Shown: piece after piece, positions 33,524 through 42,741 of the stretch | Layout of the letters: every line of letters begins with the position of its first letter | How positions within the stretch are numbered: the stretch's first letter is position 1 | NCBI GenBank assembly: GCA_035493895.1 | Contig: DATJHM010000106.1 | Location: 103,270-167,269, forward strand | Source of the DNA: DATJHM01 sp035493895 | GTDB lineage: Bacteria; Chloroflexota; Ktedonobacteria; Ktedonobacterales; Ktedonobacteraceae | Direction: 5' to 3' | DNA length: 64,000 bases | The notes under the pieces: generated by a model | What the model was told of the DNA's origin: nothing | Database searches by the model: none | Seen by the model: only the letters and a program-made list of their open reading frames with translations | Program-made: the position numbers and the translations under genes

Positions 33524-33830
33524 GAGACAGAGAATACATGATTATATGGTACTATTGCTGAGGTAAATCCATGCCGGGCTGCTTTTCACCTGCATTTCTG
33601 ATTTTGCTCAGGTCTCTACTAGTATTGTAAACGTCGTTGGAAGAGCATTTTCTTCCGTGGCTTTGCTTTTCTTCTATTTACGCGTTTTTAGCAGTTTATT
33701 TGGTAGATATCATAACGCGTTTTTGCATTTGTTTGTTTCCAACAACAAAGAGGTAACAAATGCATTGCAAATATTACGTTTTTGTCATATGCGTAGATAT
33801 TTACGCACAATCTATTGCCGCTTTCGAACT

Positions 33831-33858
33831 TTGTATGGTAATATTCCTGTGGTATAAT
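33831..33858 (+). promoter_or_regulatory. Candidate promoter of the CheY-CheW-CheA cluster
   Basis: TTGTAT, 16-base spacer, perfect TATAAT, about 175 bases before the first gene. The sequence between 33524 and 33830 is AT-rich and shows no gene. Confidence 0.5.
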
Positions 33859-34034
33859 CCTGGCCTGAACGGTCGGCATCTATCAGGTTTTATGCGTCCT
33901 TCGTACGTAAAGTACGAGTTATCTATCACTTTTATCTCAAGGTTGTGTGTAGAGTACCTGCTCTTGTGTATTGATCGGTTGTCAGGTACAATTGGATGGT
34001 AGTGTGGAAGAGAGAAAGAAGACAAGGACACTTT

Positions 34035-34436
34035 ATGAGCAAACTCGTGATGGTCATCGATGATTCAACAACGGTTCGTAAAATTGTGGAAACCTGTCTG
34101 GGCCGTGAAGGTTTTGAGGTAATGGGCTTTGCTGATGGTGTTGAGGCCATGCGCTGGTTTACTACTCCTCAAGCTCGCATTCCCGATCTGGTTATTCTCG
34201 ATATCGGTTTGCCCAAAATGGATGGCTATGATGTCGCTCGCCACCTCAAAGCTAAGCCTCAGTTTAGTAATACGGTGATTGTGATGCTTTCCCGCCGCGA
34301 TGGGGTAATTGATCGCCTCAAGGGCCGCCTCGCAGGAGCTAAAGATTACTTGACGAAACCTTTCAAGACCCAGGATCTGGTTGCAACCATTGAAGCGCAT
34401 CTGGGCATACCCACTACAACTACTAATACTTTATAA
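34035..34436 (+). CDS. Single-domain response regulator (CheY/PilG type)
   Basis: Receiver-only protein of 133 residues. Conserved residues: Asp9-Asp10 (VMVIDDSTTVRK), phospho-acceptor Asp56 (LVILDIGLPKMDGYD), Ser86 at the Thr/Ser position, and Lys108 (DYLTKPFKTQDL). Start ATG six bases after AAGGA. First of three genes (CheY, CheW, CheA/REC) with gaps or overlaps under 30 bases, the order of PilG-PilI-PilL/Pix-type pathways that control type IV pili or phototaxis. Confidence 0.92.
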   Translation: MSKLVMVIDDSTTVRKIVETCLGREGFEVMGFADGVEAMRWFTTPQARIPDLVILDIGLPKMDGYDVARHLKAKPQFSNTVIVMLSRRDGVIDRLKGRLAGAKDYLTKPFKTQDLVATIEAHLGIPTTTTNTL

Positions 34437-34462
34437 ATCTACGTTTCTAAGAGACTATTCGT

Positions 34463-35062
34463 ATGAGTGAGCAACCTGTTTTTACTTTATCCACAAGCAG
34501 TAGCGATTACGCGCAGTTCCTGGCTCAGATGGATGATTCTGCGTTCTGGGAGTATGCTGGCATTCTGGCTCAGGAGAACGCTCCTTCCCCTTCTCCTCTT
34601 GATCCCGGGTTGCTCCTCTGCACGCTAGAGGACGTCTCCTGTCTTCTTCCTTTGCAGCATCTCCGCGAAATTCTCTCGGCTCCTCGCCATTATACGCTTC
34701 TCCCTATGACTCCCTCCTGGATGCTCGGGTTGATCGACTGGCGCGGTGAGGCGATCCCCGTTCTTGATCTCTCTGCCTATTTGCTACAACATCCGGCGCG
34801 CAGCCGCGCTGACGATACTCTCCTTGTGACTGAGCATGATCATTGCTTCGTCGGTTGGCTGGTATCGGCTGTTGAGGCAAGCCCTACCTCTCTACTGGAA
34901 GCGGATGCGGGCGCGTTCGCGCAGACGACTCCTCCCTGGTACGAGCCACTTCCAGCGGATATGATTACGCAGATGTATGCTCGTTTGCCTTTGCTCGATC
35001 TGGCCCTGTTGATTTCGGAGGCTACGCACGCTATCGGGAGTGTTCCTGCTTATGACGAATGA
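34463..35062 (+). CDS. CheW-like adaptor protein
   Basis: Couples a receptor to a CheA-like protein. The CheW domain covers about residues 48-185: LLCTLEDVSCLLPLQHLREI, then TPSWMLGLIDWRGEAIPVLD, which is the hallmark GLIxxRGxxIPVxDL strand. The first 45 residues are an extra acidic segment. Length 199. Its last 11 bases overlap the next gene (ATGACGAATGA), so the two are translationally coupled. No methyl-accepting receptor gene lies nearby. Confidence 0.9.
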   Translation: MSEQPVFTLSTSSSDYAQFLAQMDDSAFWEYAGILAQENAPSPSPLDPGLLLCTLEDVSCLLPLQHLREILSAPRHYTLLPMTPSWMLGLIDWRGEAIPVLDLSAYLLQHPARSRADDTLLVTEHDHCFVGWLVSAVEASPTSLLEADAGAFAQTTPPWYEPLPADMITQMYARLPLLDLALLISEATHAIGSVPAYDE

Positions 35063-37439
35063 CAATTTTCACCCTTTTTTTGATGAGAGTGAACTCTCCT
35101 CTGATGATCTGGCGATCCTCAAAGCGTTCGATAGCATGAACTGGGATGAGTCTGCTTCCGAGCCTGACGAGGAGATGCTTCCTCCTGTGCAACGCCTGGC
35201 CCCGGAAGATGATGCGAACTTTTTGCGGGAAATGCGCGTTCTTTTTGTGGAAGAGGCTGGCGAAGATCTGGCGACGATGCAAAGGGTCTGGCATCAACTG
35301 GAAAACGCCGGGTCGATATCTGCCGAGCAGTTTTTCCCTTTGCGCCGTGGCGGCCATAAGATTCGCGGCTCAGCTGGCGCGGTAAATTGCTTTTCTATGG
35401 CGACCATTGCAGGCTATATTGAGGATATCGCGGAACAGGTGGTGCAGGGCCAGCTTTCACCAACCCTGGGTCTGCTCGCGCTTTCTCCTTCTCTCACTGC
35501 GCTTGAGGAGACTTTACAGAGTGTTGTGGCGGGGAGTGAAGATGAGACTCCTCTGGCTCGCCTTACTCCTCCGCTAAAAGTGTTAACCTACGATTCATCG
35601 CCCGCGGCCGCTCCACCCCAGGCGGTTGTGGAAACGCGACCTCCACTCCCTGAACCTGATCTTCTCTCTTCTCTCCTTTTCCCCGAGGCGCAGACAAGCA
35701 GCACTTCTACAGAGATGCCGTTTCTGCGCGTTGAGCCATTTCGCGTTGAACAGCTATTGATGCATTCCCAACAGTTGACGGAGTTGCGCGCAACTCTGGA
35801 GAACTCGCAAACTCAGGTGACGCAGGCTCTACAAGAACTGCATCGCGCTCAGGTTCGTCTACGCCAGTTGCAGCCGATGCTTTCGACGCTTTCGGCGTCT
35901 GTTCCACGTTCCCCTCTGCTCGAGGAACAATCTTCTTCTTCGCTGATTTCTCGTATTCTCGCGCAGGCGGAGCAACGGGGCACGCATGATCGTCTGCGTA
36001 AGCTGAAAGGTCCTGCACGCGGCCTGCCAGGTACGCCGGGCGTGGTGCTCTGGGATGAGCTGGATATGGAACACTATTCGGAGCAGGATCTCTTTCTGCG
36101 CTCCCTTGCGGAGGCGATTGCTGATGTGTCGCTCAGTTCCGCGCGTGTTCAGCTTGCCTGTGAGCAGCGTGAACTGATGCTTCAGCAATATCTGCATCAG
36201 GCGGCGCAGGTGCATAATGGCGTTTTGCAGCTTCGCCTTGTCCCTCTACGCCTGCTTTTGCCGGAGCTGAGGCAGTTCATTCAGCTTTTCTCGGCACAAA
36301 ATCAGCCTCTGGAGTTCGATGTGCAGGGGGAGACGGTGGAGGTTGATCAGGCTGTTCTGGATACGCTGGCTCGCCCTTTGCTGCAACTCTTTCAGATCTG
36401 TCTTGCCGATGCTACTATTTCTCTGGGCAATGGCGAACGGCCGCAGCCTGCACGTAGCTGGCTTCATGCGCAACAGCTGGGCAATGAGGTCGCTTTGGAG
36501 ATTGGCTTTTCGATGCCGGTCAGTGGCGGCGCTCTCGAGAGTATTCGTGAGCCACTTCAACGTATCAATGGCTCCTTCTCTCTGGGCCGAAATCCCGCCA
36601 ATGGGGTGAGCTTTTATTTTCGCTTCCCGCGCGCTCAGGGGGCTGCTCACTGCCTGCTCGTACGTGTGGGGAGCGAACATTTTGTCGTGCCCGCTGCTCA
36701 GGTGCAAAAGATCAGTGATTATCAATACGAAACGTTGAGCATGCTCTATGATCTGGGCACGCTGCTGGGTCTGGCCCCTGGTAGTAATGCGGATCAGCAG
36801 CGTGTGCATCCTGTGCTGATTCTGCCCACGGCCAATTCGCCTGTGCTGGTGGGTGTGAAGGTCGATGAGGTAATTGATGAAGTGGAGCTGGCTATGAAGC
36901 CTTTGCCGCGCTATCTTCAGCGTCCGGGCATTGCTTTCTCGGCTACCGATGGCAAAGGCAATGTGCTCTTGTTCCTGGATCTTCCTGAATTGATTCGGCA
37001 TTACAGCTTGTATGGTCAGAAGGCACCGATGCCGGTGCGGGAAGATGCGGCGCTACCTCAACGCTCCGGGACGGCAACGGTGTTGATTGCTGACGATTCG
37101 GTTTCCATGCGTCAATCGCTTCGCCAGATGCTCAGCTGGGCACAATATAATGTTCTGGAGGCTCGGGATGGGATGGTCGCTCTTGAGCAGTTGCTGGAGC
37201 ATGTTCCAGATGTTCTTCTCCTTGATATTGAGATGCCTAATCTCAATGGTTACGATCTACTGCGTGCGATGCGTGCCTATCCACAGCTTGCGCATGTGAA
37301 GACGGTGGTGCTCACGTCTCGTTCCTCTGAAAAACACAAAGGTCAGGCGCGCGCACTCGGCGCTCATCTCTATTTGACGAAGCCCGTGGTCTCCGATGTG
37401 CTGCTCTCAACGATTAAAGAGCTTCTCGCGACACCCTGA
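35052..37439 (+). CDS. CheA/PilL-like hybrid protein with degenerate ATPase domain and C-terminal receiver
   Basis: 795 residues. HPt domain about 55-135 with phospho-acceptor His102 (RRGGHKIRGSAGAVNCFS). A Pro/Ser-rich linker and coiled coil (about 220-285) follow. The kinase region keeps the dimerisation part (LQLRLVPLRLLLPELRQFIQ), but the HATPase N box reads RPLLQLFQICLADATI and lacks the Asn. No DxGxG box could be found (EIGFSMPVSGGALES). The CheW domain (HCLLVRVGSEHFVVPAAQVQ) and an intact receiver (VLIADDSVSMRQSLRQML, LLLDIEMPNLNGYDLL, YLTKPV) end the protein. Start ATG overlaps the CheW gene; a GTG four codons earlier is less likely. Kinase activity is doubtful. Confidence 0.88.
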   Translation: MTNDNFHPFFDESELSSDDLAILKAFDSMNWDESASEPDEEMLPPVQRLAPEDDANFLREMRVLFVEEAGEDLATMQRVWHQLENAGSISAEQFFPLRRGGHKIRGSAGAVNCFSMATIAGYIEDIAEQVVQGQLSPTLGLLALSPSLTALEETLQSVVAGSEDETPLARLTPPLKVLTYDSSPAAAPPQAVVETRPPLPEPDLLSSLLFPEAQTSSTSTEMPFLRVEPFRVEQLLMHSQQLTELRATLENSQTQVTQALQELHRAQVRLRQLQPMLSTLSASVPRSPLLEEQSSSSLISRILAQAEQRGTHDRLRKLKGPARGLPGTPGVVLWDELDMEHYSEQDLFLRSLAEAIADVSLSSARVQLACEQRELMLQQYLHQAAQVHNGVLQLRLVPLRLLLPELRQFIQLFSAQNQPLEFDVQGETVEVDQAVLDTLARPLLQLFQICLADATISLGNGERPQPARSWLHAQQLGNEVALEIGFSMPVSGGALESIREPLQRINGSFSLGRNPANGVSFYFRFPRAQGAAHCLLVRVGSEHFVVPAAQVQKISDYQYETLSMLYDLGTLLGLAPGSNADQQRVHPVLILPTANSPVLVGVKVDEVIDEVELAMKPLPRYLQRPGIAFSATDGKGNVLLFLDLPELIRHYSLYGQKAPMPVREDAALPQRSGTATVLIADDSVSMRQSLRQMLSWAQYNVLEARDGMVALEQLLEHVPDVLLLDIEMPNLNGYDLLRAMRAYPQLAHVKTVVLTSRSSEKHKGQARALGAHLYLTKPVVSDVLLSTIKELLATP

Positions 37440-37579
37440 TTACTTCTCTGTGAGAACTCTAAATGTATAGGTATAATCCTCTGCTTTCAAATTTATTACT
37501 CTTGTATCGTCATGAGAAATAATTATCCACGCTTTATACGGAAAATTCAGAAATTTCCCGTATTCTACCTTAAATTCCG

Positions 37580-38911
37580 CTAATCACCTGAATTTCTATC
37601 CTCGTCTCCTAAAGCTCTAAATGTGTCCCTGGCGTCTTCCTCTAACAAAGCTCTATTTCTCCGCTCTCTTTCTAAACCTCTCCTTAGTTCATATGCTCTG
37701 TTAAAGTTAGAACCTCTTTGTATGGTATTCCCCTCTAATGCATCCAAGGTGTGTCGTACATTTGAATTATCCCTTGCTAATCTATTCACATCTCTTACCG
37801 GTTCTTGATCCTGCGTTTCCCTCAATAAACCCGACATAAAACGTGAACTACGCCTAGATGAATCTCGTGAAGGGGTCAGAGGGGATACCTCACTTGGTTG
37901 ATACTGTCTTGCCGGCTGCCCGGTATCGATACGGGGGGGGCTCGGACGCATGCTTCTACTTTCGACAGCAGATGATCCTCCTGCAGGCGACTCAGGAGGT
38001 ACATCACGTGATCCTCTCGGAGATGTTTCTCCTCCCCATGCAGATGGCGAACCATAGTACCCAATTTGCGTAGTAAGATCTTGGGCGAGGCGTGTACTCT
38101 CATTTCGCGGAAGGTCTCCAGAGCCTGGCTGATTCACCGGAGGGTCGTACACCGGTCCGGCATCGATTCTTATAGTACGGCTCCGAGACAGGTAGTCCAT
38201 TTGGTCTACAGTGCCTGTCTCTGCTTGAAATCTTCTCAAATCCTCTGCCGTCACCCCTGATCGATCACGCTCGTAACCAGGTAGGGGCTCTACGCCTGCA
38301 CGAAGCTGATGTTCGGCGCCTGCTCGCTGATAACGCTGACGTGCGTCGGCCGCTCGCTCACGACTCGCCATGTTATTCATCAGATCTCCCCATTGCTGTC
38401 TACTTGCCTCTGTTTGCTGTGACTCCTGCCGCTTCCTTTCATCAAATTCCGTAGCTCGCTCTTTACTTTGAATTTGAATGTCTCGATTGCGTCTTAGCCT
38501 TTTTGTGTCGTCACGAGCTCGCTGGAGGTCCGCGGCGCTGCGAGGGTTAGAACCATAAGATTCCTTTAACGTAGCCCCATCTACGACGTGCCTCCGCCGT
38601 ATTGCCCCATCTCTAGCCGCTGGCTGTGCAGACATGTCAGGATGGCCTGTGGGAGTAGCCCTCATGGCATCACTCGACCTAGCCTCTGGTGGAAGTAGAT
38701 TGGATAAATCGTACGGATGGGGTTGGCGGTCAGGTCTCATCTCACTGGGACCTTGAGAAGGAGGGCGATCGCTGCCGCTTGATCTCTGTTGTGGTTGAAA
38801 CTCTTGTAGATTACCCAGCAGATTACTAAGCTCGTTATTAGAACCAGAAGAAGAACGCTGAGTCCCCTCTGTTGGCCGTCGTTGTCTCTCAGGTTTGTCT
38901 GCTAGTGGCAT
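37580..38911 (-). CDS. Hypothetical disordered charged protein (443 aa)
   Basis: Not recognised. Nearly all of it is low-complexity: Ser, Arg, Gln, Pro, Asp and Glu rich, no hydrophobic core, no signal peptide. The centre (about 125-190) is a run of Arg/Gln/Glu-rich helix, probably coiled coil (ADLQRARDDTKRLRRNRDIQ). The C-terminal 70 residues are again charged helix (NFNRAYELRRGLERERRNRA). ATG with AAAGGA upstream. The codon mix is visibly more AT- and Arg(AGA/CGA)-rich than in the neighbours, so it may have been acquired. Stands alone between the Che cluster and ftsH. Confidence 0.65.
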   Translation of the reverse strand: MPLADKPERQRRPTEGTQRSSSGSNNELSNLLGNLQEFQPQQRSSGSDRPPSQGPSEMRPDRQPHPYDLSNLLPPEARSSDAMRATPTGHPDMSAQPAARDGAIRRRHVVDGATLKESYGSNPRSAADLQRARDDTKRLRRNRDIQIQSKERATEFDERKRQESQQTEASRQQWGDLMNNMASRERAADARQRYQRAGAEHQLRAGVEPLPGYERDRSGVTAEDLRRFQAETGTVDQMDYLSRSRTIRIDAGPVYDPPVNQPGSGDLPRNESTRLAQDLTTQIGYYGSPSAWGGETSPRGSRDVPPESPAGGSSAVESRSMRPSPPRIDTGQPARQYQPSEVSPLTPSRDSSRRSSRFMSGLLRETQDQEPVRDVNRLARDNSNVRHTLDALEGNTIQRGSNFNRAYELRRGLERERRNRALLEEDARDTFRALGDEDRNSGD

Positions 38912-39272
38912 ACCTGTTTATCCTTTCTGATTACAAGAAAAGTGCAAAAGAAGATGAAACATGTTTCTCTGCGCTTTTCCGCTAAACCAAGTAATCATCG
39001 GCGAAAGTTTTTCCCTCGCCAGGAGGTTAAGTAAGCTTGAGCCAGGGCATGGGATGGGACAAATCTACTCAACCGTCTAGAATGCGTCTCGTTGAGATAC
39101 CTACTTCTCATTCAATTCTATCATAAGGATTGACGGAGGAATGTATCATTGAGCGCGAACTAGCCAATTGGGGGGATATGTCATTTGCTAGTGGTTAGAG
39201 CATTAGATGAGCCGCTTTTCTTGATCCTATACTCAATTTGGCAGAAGAGGGATACTATGGCGCAAATAAACG
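38912..39272. other. Gap between the disordered-protein gene and ftsH
   Basis: Holds the ribosome site of the minus-strand gene and a palindrome GAAACATGTTTC near 38964. No gene or RNA could be supported. Confidence 0.4.
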
Positions 39273-39315
39273 ACGCCACGACGAGGATTGATCTCTCCAT
39301 TCCTCGTCGCGGCGT
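39273..39315 (-). terminator. Terminator of ftsH
   Basis: ACGCCACGACGAGGA pairs with TCCTCGTCGCGGCGT (15 bp with one G-U in RNA, 13-base loop), followed on the minus strand by CGTTTATTT. It lies 26 bases past the ftsH stop. Confidence 0.7.
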
Positions 39316-39341
39316 GTGAAATCCCGGCACTCTACCCCACT

Positions 39342-41327
39342 CTAACGATACGAAGCGGGCGCCGAATCGATTGCTCCTGTCTCGATCATAATCTCGCGCA
39401 ACTGTTTTGCATCGACGGTCTCGTGCAGGCGCAGGGTTTTGGCAATACGATCCAGGGTCTCACGATGCGCTCTGAGCAAGGAAACTGCCTGCTCGTGCGC
39501 ACGATTGACAATGCGATTGACTTCGGCATCAATGACGCTGGCGGTCTTTTCGCTGTACTCGCGTGAGCCAGAGGCAAGCGCTGTGCCCGCGAAGGGGTCC
39601 TCTCGCTCGCTATAAGAGATGGTTCCCAGGCGCTCGCTCATGCCCCAGTGCGTGACCATCTGCCTCGCTATGGCCGTGACACGCTGGAGGTCGTTCTCGG
39701 CTCCTGTGGTGATACGTCCAATGGCTACCTCTTCGGCTGCTCGTCCTCCCAGTGCGGTGACAAGCTGTGCCTCCAGGTAGTTCTGGGTGTAGTTGTAGCG
39801 ATCATCCAGGGGTGTGTACTGGGTGACGCCCAGGGCCTGACCGCGTGGGACAATGGTGACTTTGGTGACCGGGTCAACGTACTCGGTGAGCAGGCCAGTG
39901 AGTGCATGCCCGCCTTCGTGATAGGCGATGACGTTGAGGTCTTCGTCACTCAGGACCAGCGGACGCTCGGCCCCAATCAAGATCTTGTCCAATGCCTCGT
40001 CAAAACAGACCTGTGTGACTGCATCCAGGTTTCTTCTGGCAGCCAGCAGGGCCGCTTCGTTTACCAGGTTTGCCAGATCCGCGCCAACCATACCCGGTGT
40101 CGCTCGGGCGATAGTGATCAGGTCCACATCGCGGGCCAGGGGCACGCTGGCGGTATGGATTTTCAGGATTGCCAGACGACCATTCCAGTCGGGTCGGTCG
40201 ACGGTCACGCGTCGATCAAAACGCCCGGGACGCAAGAGCGCTTTGTCCAATCCATCTGGACGGTTAGTGGCGGCGATGACGACCACGGCCTGACGCGCAT
40301 CGAAGCCGTCCATCTCGACCAGTAACTGGTTCAAGGTCTGCTCGCGCTCATCATTACTGTTGATGCTTGATCCACGCTGACGACCTACGGCGTCAATTTC
40401 GTCGATAAAGATGATGCTTGGCGAGGCTTTCTTGGCCTGGTCGAACAGGTCGCGCACGCGACTGGCACCGACACCAACCAGCACTTCGACAAACTCAGAG
40501 CCGCTCATCGAGAAGAACGGGACCGCCGCCTCTCCCGCAACTGCACGTGCCAGCAGCGTTTTACCGGTTCCCGGAGGGCCCACCAGCAATACGCCTCGTG
40601 GGATTTTTCCACCCAATCGCTGGAACTTCTGAGGCGTTTTGAGAAATTCGACAACTTCAACGAGGTCGTTCTTCGCCTCATCAACGCCTGCAACATCGGC
40701 AAACGTTGTGCTGGGACGATCCTCTAATACGAGCTTCGCCCGGCTCTTGCCGAAACTGAAGATGTTCTGCTGACTCTGCGAGGCTCGCCGGAATATCAGG
40801 ATAAATACTCCAAACACGAGCAACCACGGTAACAGGTTGATGAGGATATTCAGCAGGAGGTTATTGTCACTGGCTGGCTTGGCCTGGATCTGTACATTGT
40901 GCTGTAAGGCCAGCTGGATCATATCCGCATTTCCGTTAGGAAATGAGACAAAATGGTAGTTGACTCCCGTTTTGGTCGTGCCATTATTGTCAACGGTTAT
41001 GGCTGTGTTGAACTGGCCGGTAATGTCCTGACCCTGTAAGACCATCGTCTTGACATTGTTTGCTTTGACCTGTTGCTCGAAGGTGCTGATTGGCACTTCA
41101 ACAGTATCCGGAGTGGTGGTATTGCTGGTTCCCTGTGTAAAGTATTGGAAGAAGTACCATACAATCAGCACGACAACAATCAGGAGAACTGAACGAATGA
41201 GAAGCGAAGTTCCGTTGTCTTTTCCCCCGCCATTACTATTTCCCCCGTTGTTATCCGGATTCTGCGGCCCGCGCGGCTGCGAATCTTTCGGACTGTTCTG
41301 ATACATATATATAGCCTGAGCGTCCAT
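39342..41327 (-). CDS. ftsH: ATP-dependent zinc metalloprotease FtsH
   Basis: Hexameric membrane AAA+ protease that degrades unassembled membrane proteins and regulators. Length 661. TM1 (SVLLIVVVLIVWYFFQYF, about 46-63), a short external domain, TM2 (NLLPWLLVFGVFILIF, about 163-180). AAA: Walker A GPPGTGKTLLARAVAGEA, Walker B SIIFIDEIDAVGRQRG, and SRH region NRPDGLDKALLRPGRFDRR. Peptidase zinc site YHEGGHALTG, i.e. HEGGH where HEAGH is commoner. The N-terminus is Gly/Asn-rich. ATG chosen with GCAGGT upstream; an ATG seven codons later is possible. Monocistronic. Confidence 0.96.
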   Translation of the reverse strand: MDAQAIYMYQNSPKDSQPRGPQNPDNNGGNSNGGGKDNGTSLLIRSVLLIVVVLIVWYFFQYFTQGTSNTTTPDTVEVPISTFEQQVKANNVKTMVLQGQDITGQFNTAITVDNNGTTKTGVNYHFVSFPNGNADMIQLALQHNVQIQAKPASDNNLLLNILINLLPWLLVFGVFILIFRRASQSQQNIFSFGKSRAKLVLEDRPSTTFADVAGVDEAKNDLVEVVEFLKTPQKFQRLGGKIPRGVLLVGPPGTGKTLLARAVAGEAAVPFFSMSGSEFVEVLVGVGASRVRDLFDQAKKASPSIIFIDEIDAVGRQRGSSINSNDEREQTLNQLLVEMDGFDARQAVVVIAATNRPDGLDKALLRPGRFDRRVTVDRPDWNGRLAILKIHTASVPLARDVDLITIARATPGMVGADLANLVNEAALLAARRNLDAVTQVCFDEALDKILIGAERPLVLSDEDLNVIAYHEGGHALTGLLTEYVDPVTKVTIVPRGQALGVTQYTPLDDRYNYTQNYLEAQLVTALGGRAAEEVAIGRITTGAENDLQRVTAIARQMVTHWGMSERLGTISYSEREDPFAGTALASGSREYSEKTASVIDAEVNRIVNRAHEQAVSLLRAHRETLDRIAKTLRLHETVDAKQLREIMIETGAIDSAPASYR

Positions 41328-41868
41328 CAGTTCAGACCTGCTTTCTTCTTCTGTCAGGACACTCTCGCAAAAGAATGTTCCCGCAGAGATTGATATGGTT
41401 GCTTACGTCTATTCCTAAATAGATGTTTCTCTGCATGTTTTGTCTACCTGCTTCCCTCTCCCGGGACCATCCCTGTACACTCAATGCGTACGTAGAGGTT
41501 CTGTTATTGAAGGTATATACTTATACTAACAGATATGGGATACTTAAATTACGTTTATCCCCCTGAAAGGTTTCACGCACGCGCCTCTCCGCCTTCAGAG
41601 CGGCCATCCCCTGCCTGTTCGTCCCTGCTGCCAGCATATTGACAGCATTCAGTAGATGAGTGCCAATAACAACAGCACTGATAAACAGCGCCCAATCGCT
41701 TTCCTGATAACAATATTTTAAATTGTACATGCAAAGTGGGTAAATTGTAATGGTTTTTCTCACAAGAAGCAGGGCTTTGCAAAAGTCGCTTCTTGTCATC
41801 CCTCTTTGTGCCTGCTACGCTGAGGCTCAGGAGAAGTTGAATTATCACGCTAAAAATCGATCTTCTCC

Positions 41869-41914
41869 TTGACATCCTAATATTACTAGTATAATATGAA
41901 ATGATACTAGTAAT
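41869..41914 (+). promoter_or_regulatory. tetR promoter with inverted-repeat operator
   Basis: TTGACA (41869-41874), then TATAAT/TAATAT at 41890-41897. Overlapping the -10, ATTACTAGTAT (41882-41892) and its exact complement ATACTAGTAAT (41904-41914) are 11 bases apart; each arm contains the palindrome TACTAGTA. The position is ideal for self-repression by the TetR protein encoded 40 bases on. The left part of this gap (41328-41868) shows nothing further. Confidence 0.8.
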
Positions 41915-41953
41915 AATGCTAAAGCTGTTAGTAGCAAAAAGAGAGGAAACTGT

Positions 41954-42520
41954 ATGCCCCATAGAGCAGGACTGGACCAATCGACCGTTGTGGAAGTTGC
42001 GGCAAAGCTGGTAGACGAGGAAGGCGTTGCTCAACTGACGCTCGGTCGCCTCGCCGAACGCTTAGGTGTCCGTACTCCTTCTTTATATAATCATGTGGCT
42101 GGTCTTCCTGGACTCAAACACGACCTGGCTCTCTACTGCCTGCACGATATCATCGAGCGCGTGACGCGTGCTACGATTGGGAAATCACGGACCGAGGCTA
42201 TTTTTGCTTTCGCTCATGCTTATCTCTCCTATGCTCGCGAGTCGCCTGGACGTTACGCCCTCACTCTGGCTCCCGATCCAGACGATCAAGAGGTTCAGCG
42301 CCTCGCTCGTCAACTGATAGAGATCGTACAGGCGGTCCTTGCCCCCTACCATCTCAGCGAAGAAAACTCTATTCACGCTATTCGCAGCTTGCGCAGCATC
42401 ATTCAAGGTTTTATTTCGCTGGAATCTGCTGGCGGCTTTCGTATGTCCGTAGAAGTGGATGCTAGCTTTCACTGGCTCATTACAATGTTTATAGCGTATC
42501 TCCACCAGTTATCAGCTTGA
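41954..42520 (+). CDS. TetR/AcrR family transcriptional regulator
   Basis: Probable repressor, 188 residues. The N-terminal HTH is textbook: VVEVAAKLVDEEGVAQLTLG, then RLAERLGVRTPSLYNHV. The C-terminal ligand domain (YARESPGRYALTLAPDPDD, and later GFISLESAGGF) is of the WHG type, found in regulators of efflux or lipid genes. ATG after GAGAGGAAA. An 11-bp inverted repeat covers its own promoter. No efflux gene is adjacent, so the regulon beyond itself is unknown. Confidence 0.93.
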   Translation: MPHRAGLDQSTVVEVAAKLVDEEGVAQLTLGRLAERLGVRTPSLYNHVAGLPGLKHDLALYCLHDIIERVTRATIGKSRTEAIFAFAHAYLSYARESPGRYALTLAPDPDDQEVQRLARQLIEIVQAVLAPYHLSEENSIHAIRSLRSIIQGFISLESAGGFRMSVEVDASFHWLITMFIAYLHQLSA

Positions 42521-42646
42521 GGTTCTGGGCCTTCTCGTTCTACGGTCTCTTGCTCCATTTTCGCTCATGCGCGTTTTATTCATTGCTAACAAAAATAAAC
42601 AGCATGAGATATTTTGGTAAATGTTGCATTTCTGCCGTGATTACTG

Positions 42647-42675
42647 TTGACAAGCCGTGTGCCCTTCCGTAGAAT
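42647..42675 (+). promoter_or_regulatory. Promoter of the TPR gene
   Basis: TTGACA, 17-base spacer, TAGAAT, about 65 bases before the ATG. Confidence 0.65.
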
Positions 42676-42741
42676 CCAAGGGGAACAATTTTTTGCATAC
42701 GGCAACAGGTCATCCCTTCTATACAGTGAGATGCACATTAG

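Noticed and set aside
36246..37001. 251-codon open frame antisense to the CheA-like gene
   Set aside because: His/Gln/Arg-rich shadow without start signals.
38958..38970. GAAACATGTTTC as a second parS site
   Set aside because: Core is CATG and not CACGTG; only a short palindrome.
39190..39235. GCTAGTGGTTAGAGCA-like stretch resembling a tRNA D arm
   Set aside because: No acceptor stem, anticodon arm or T arm follows.
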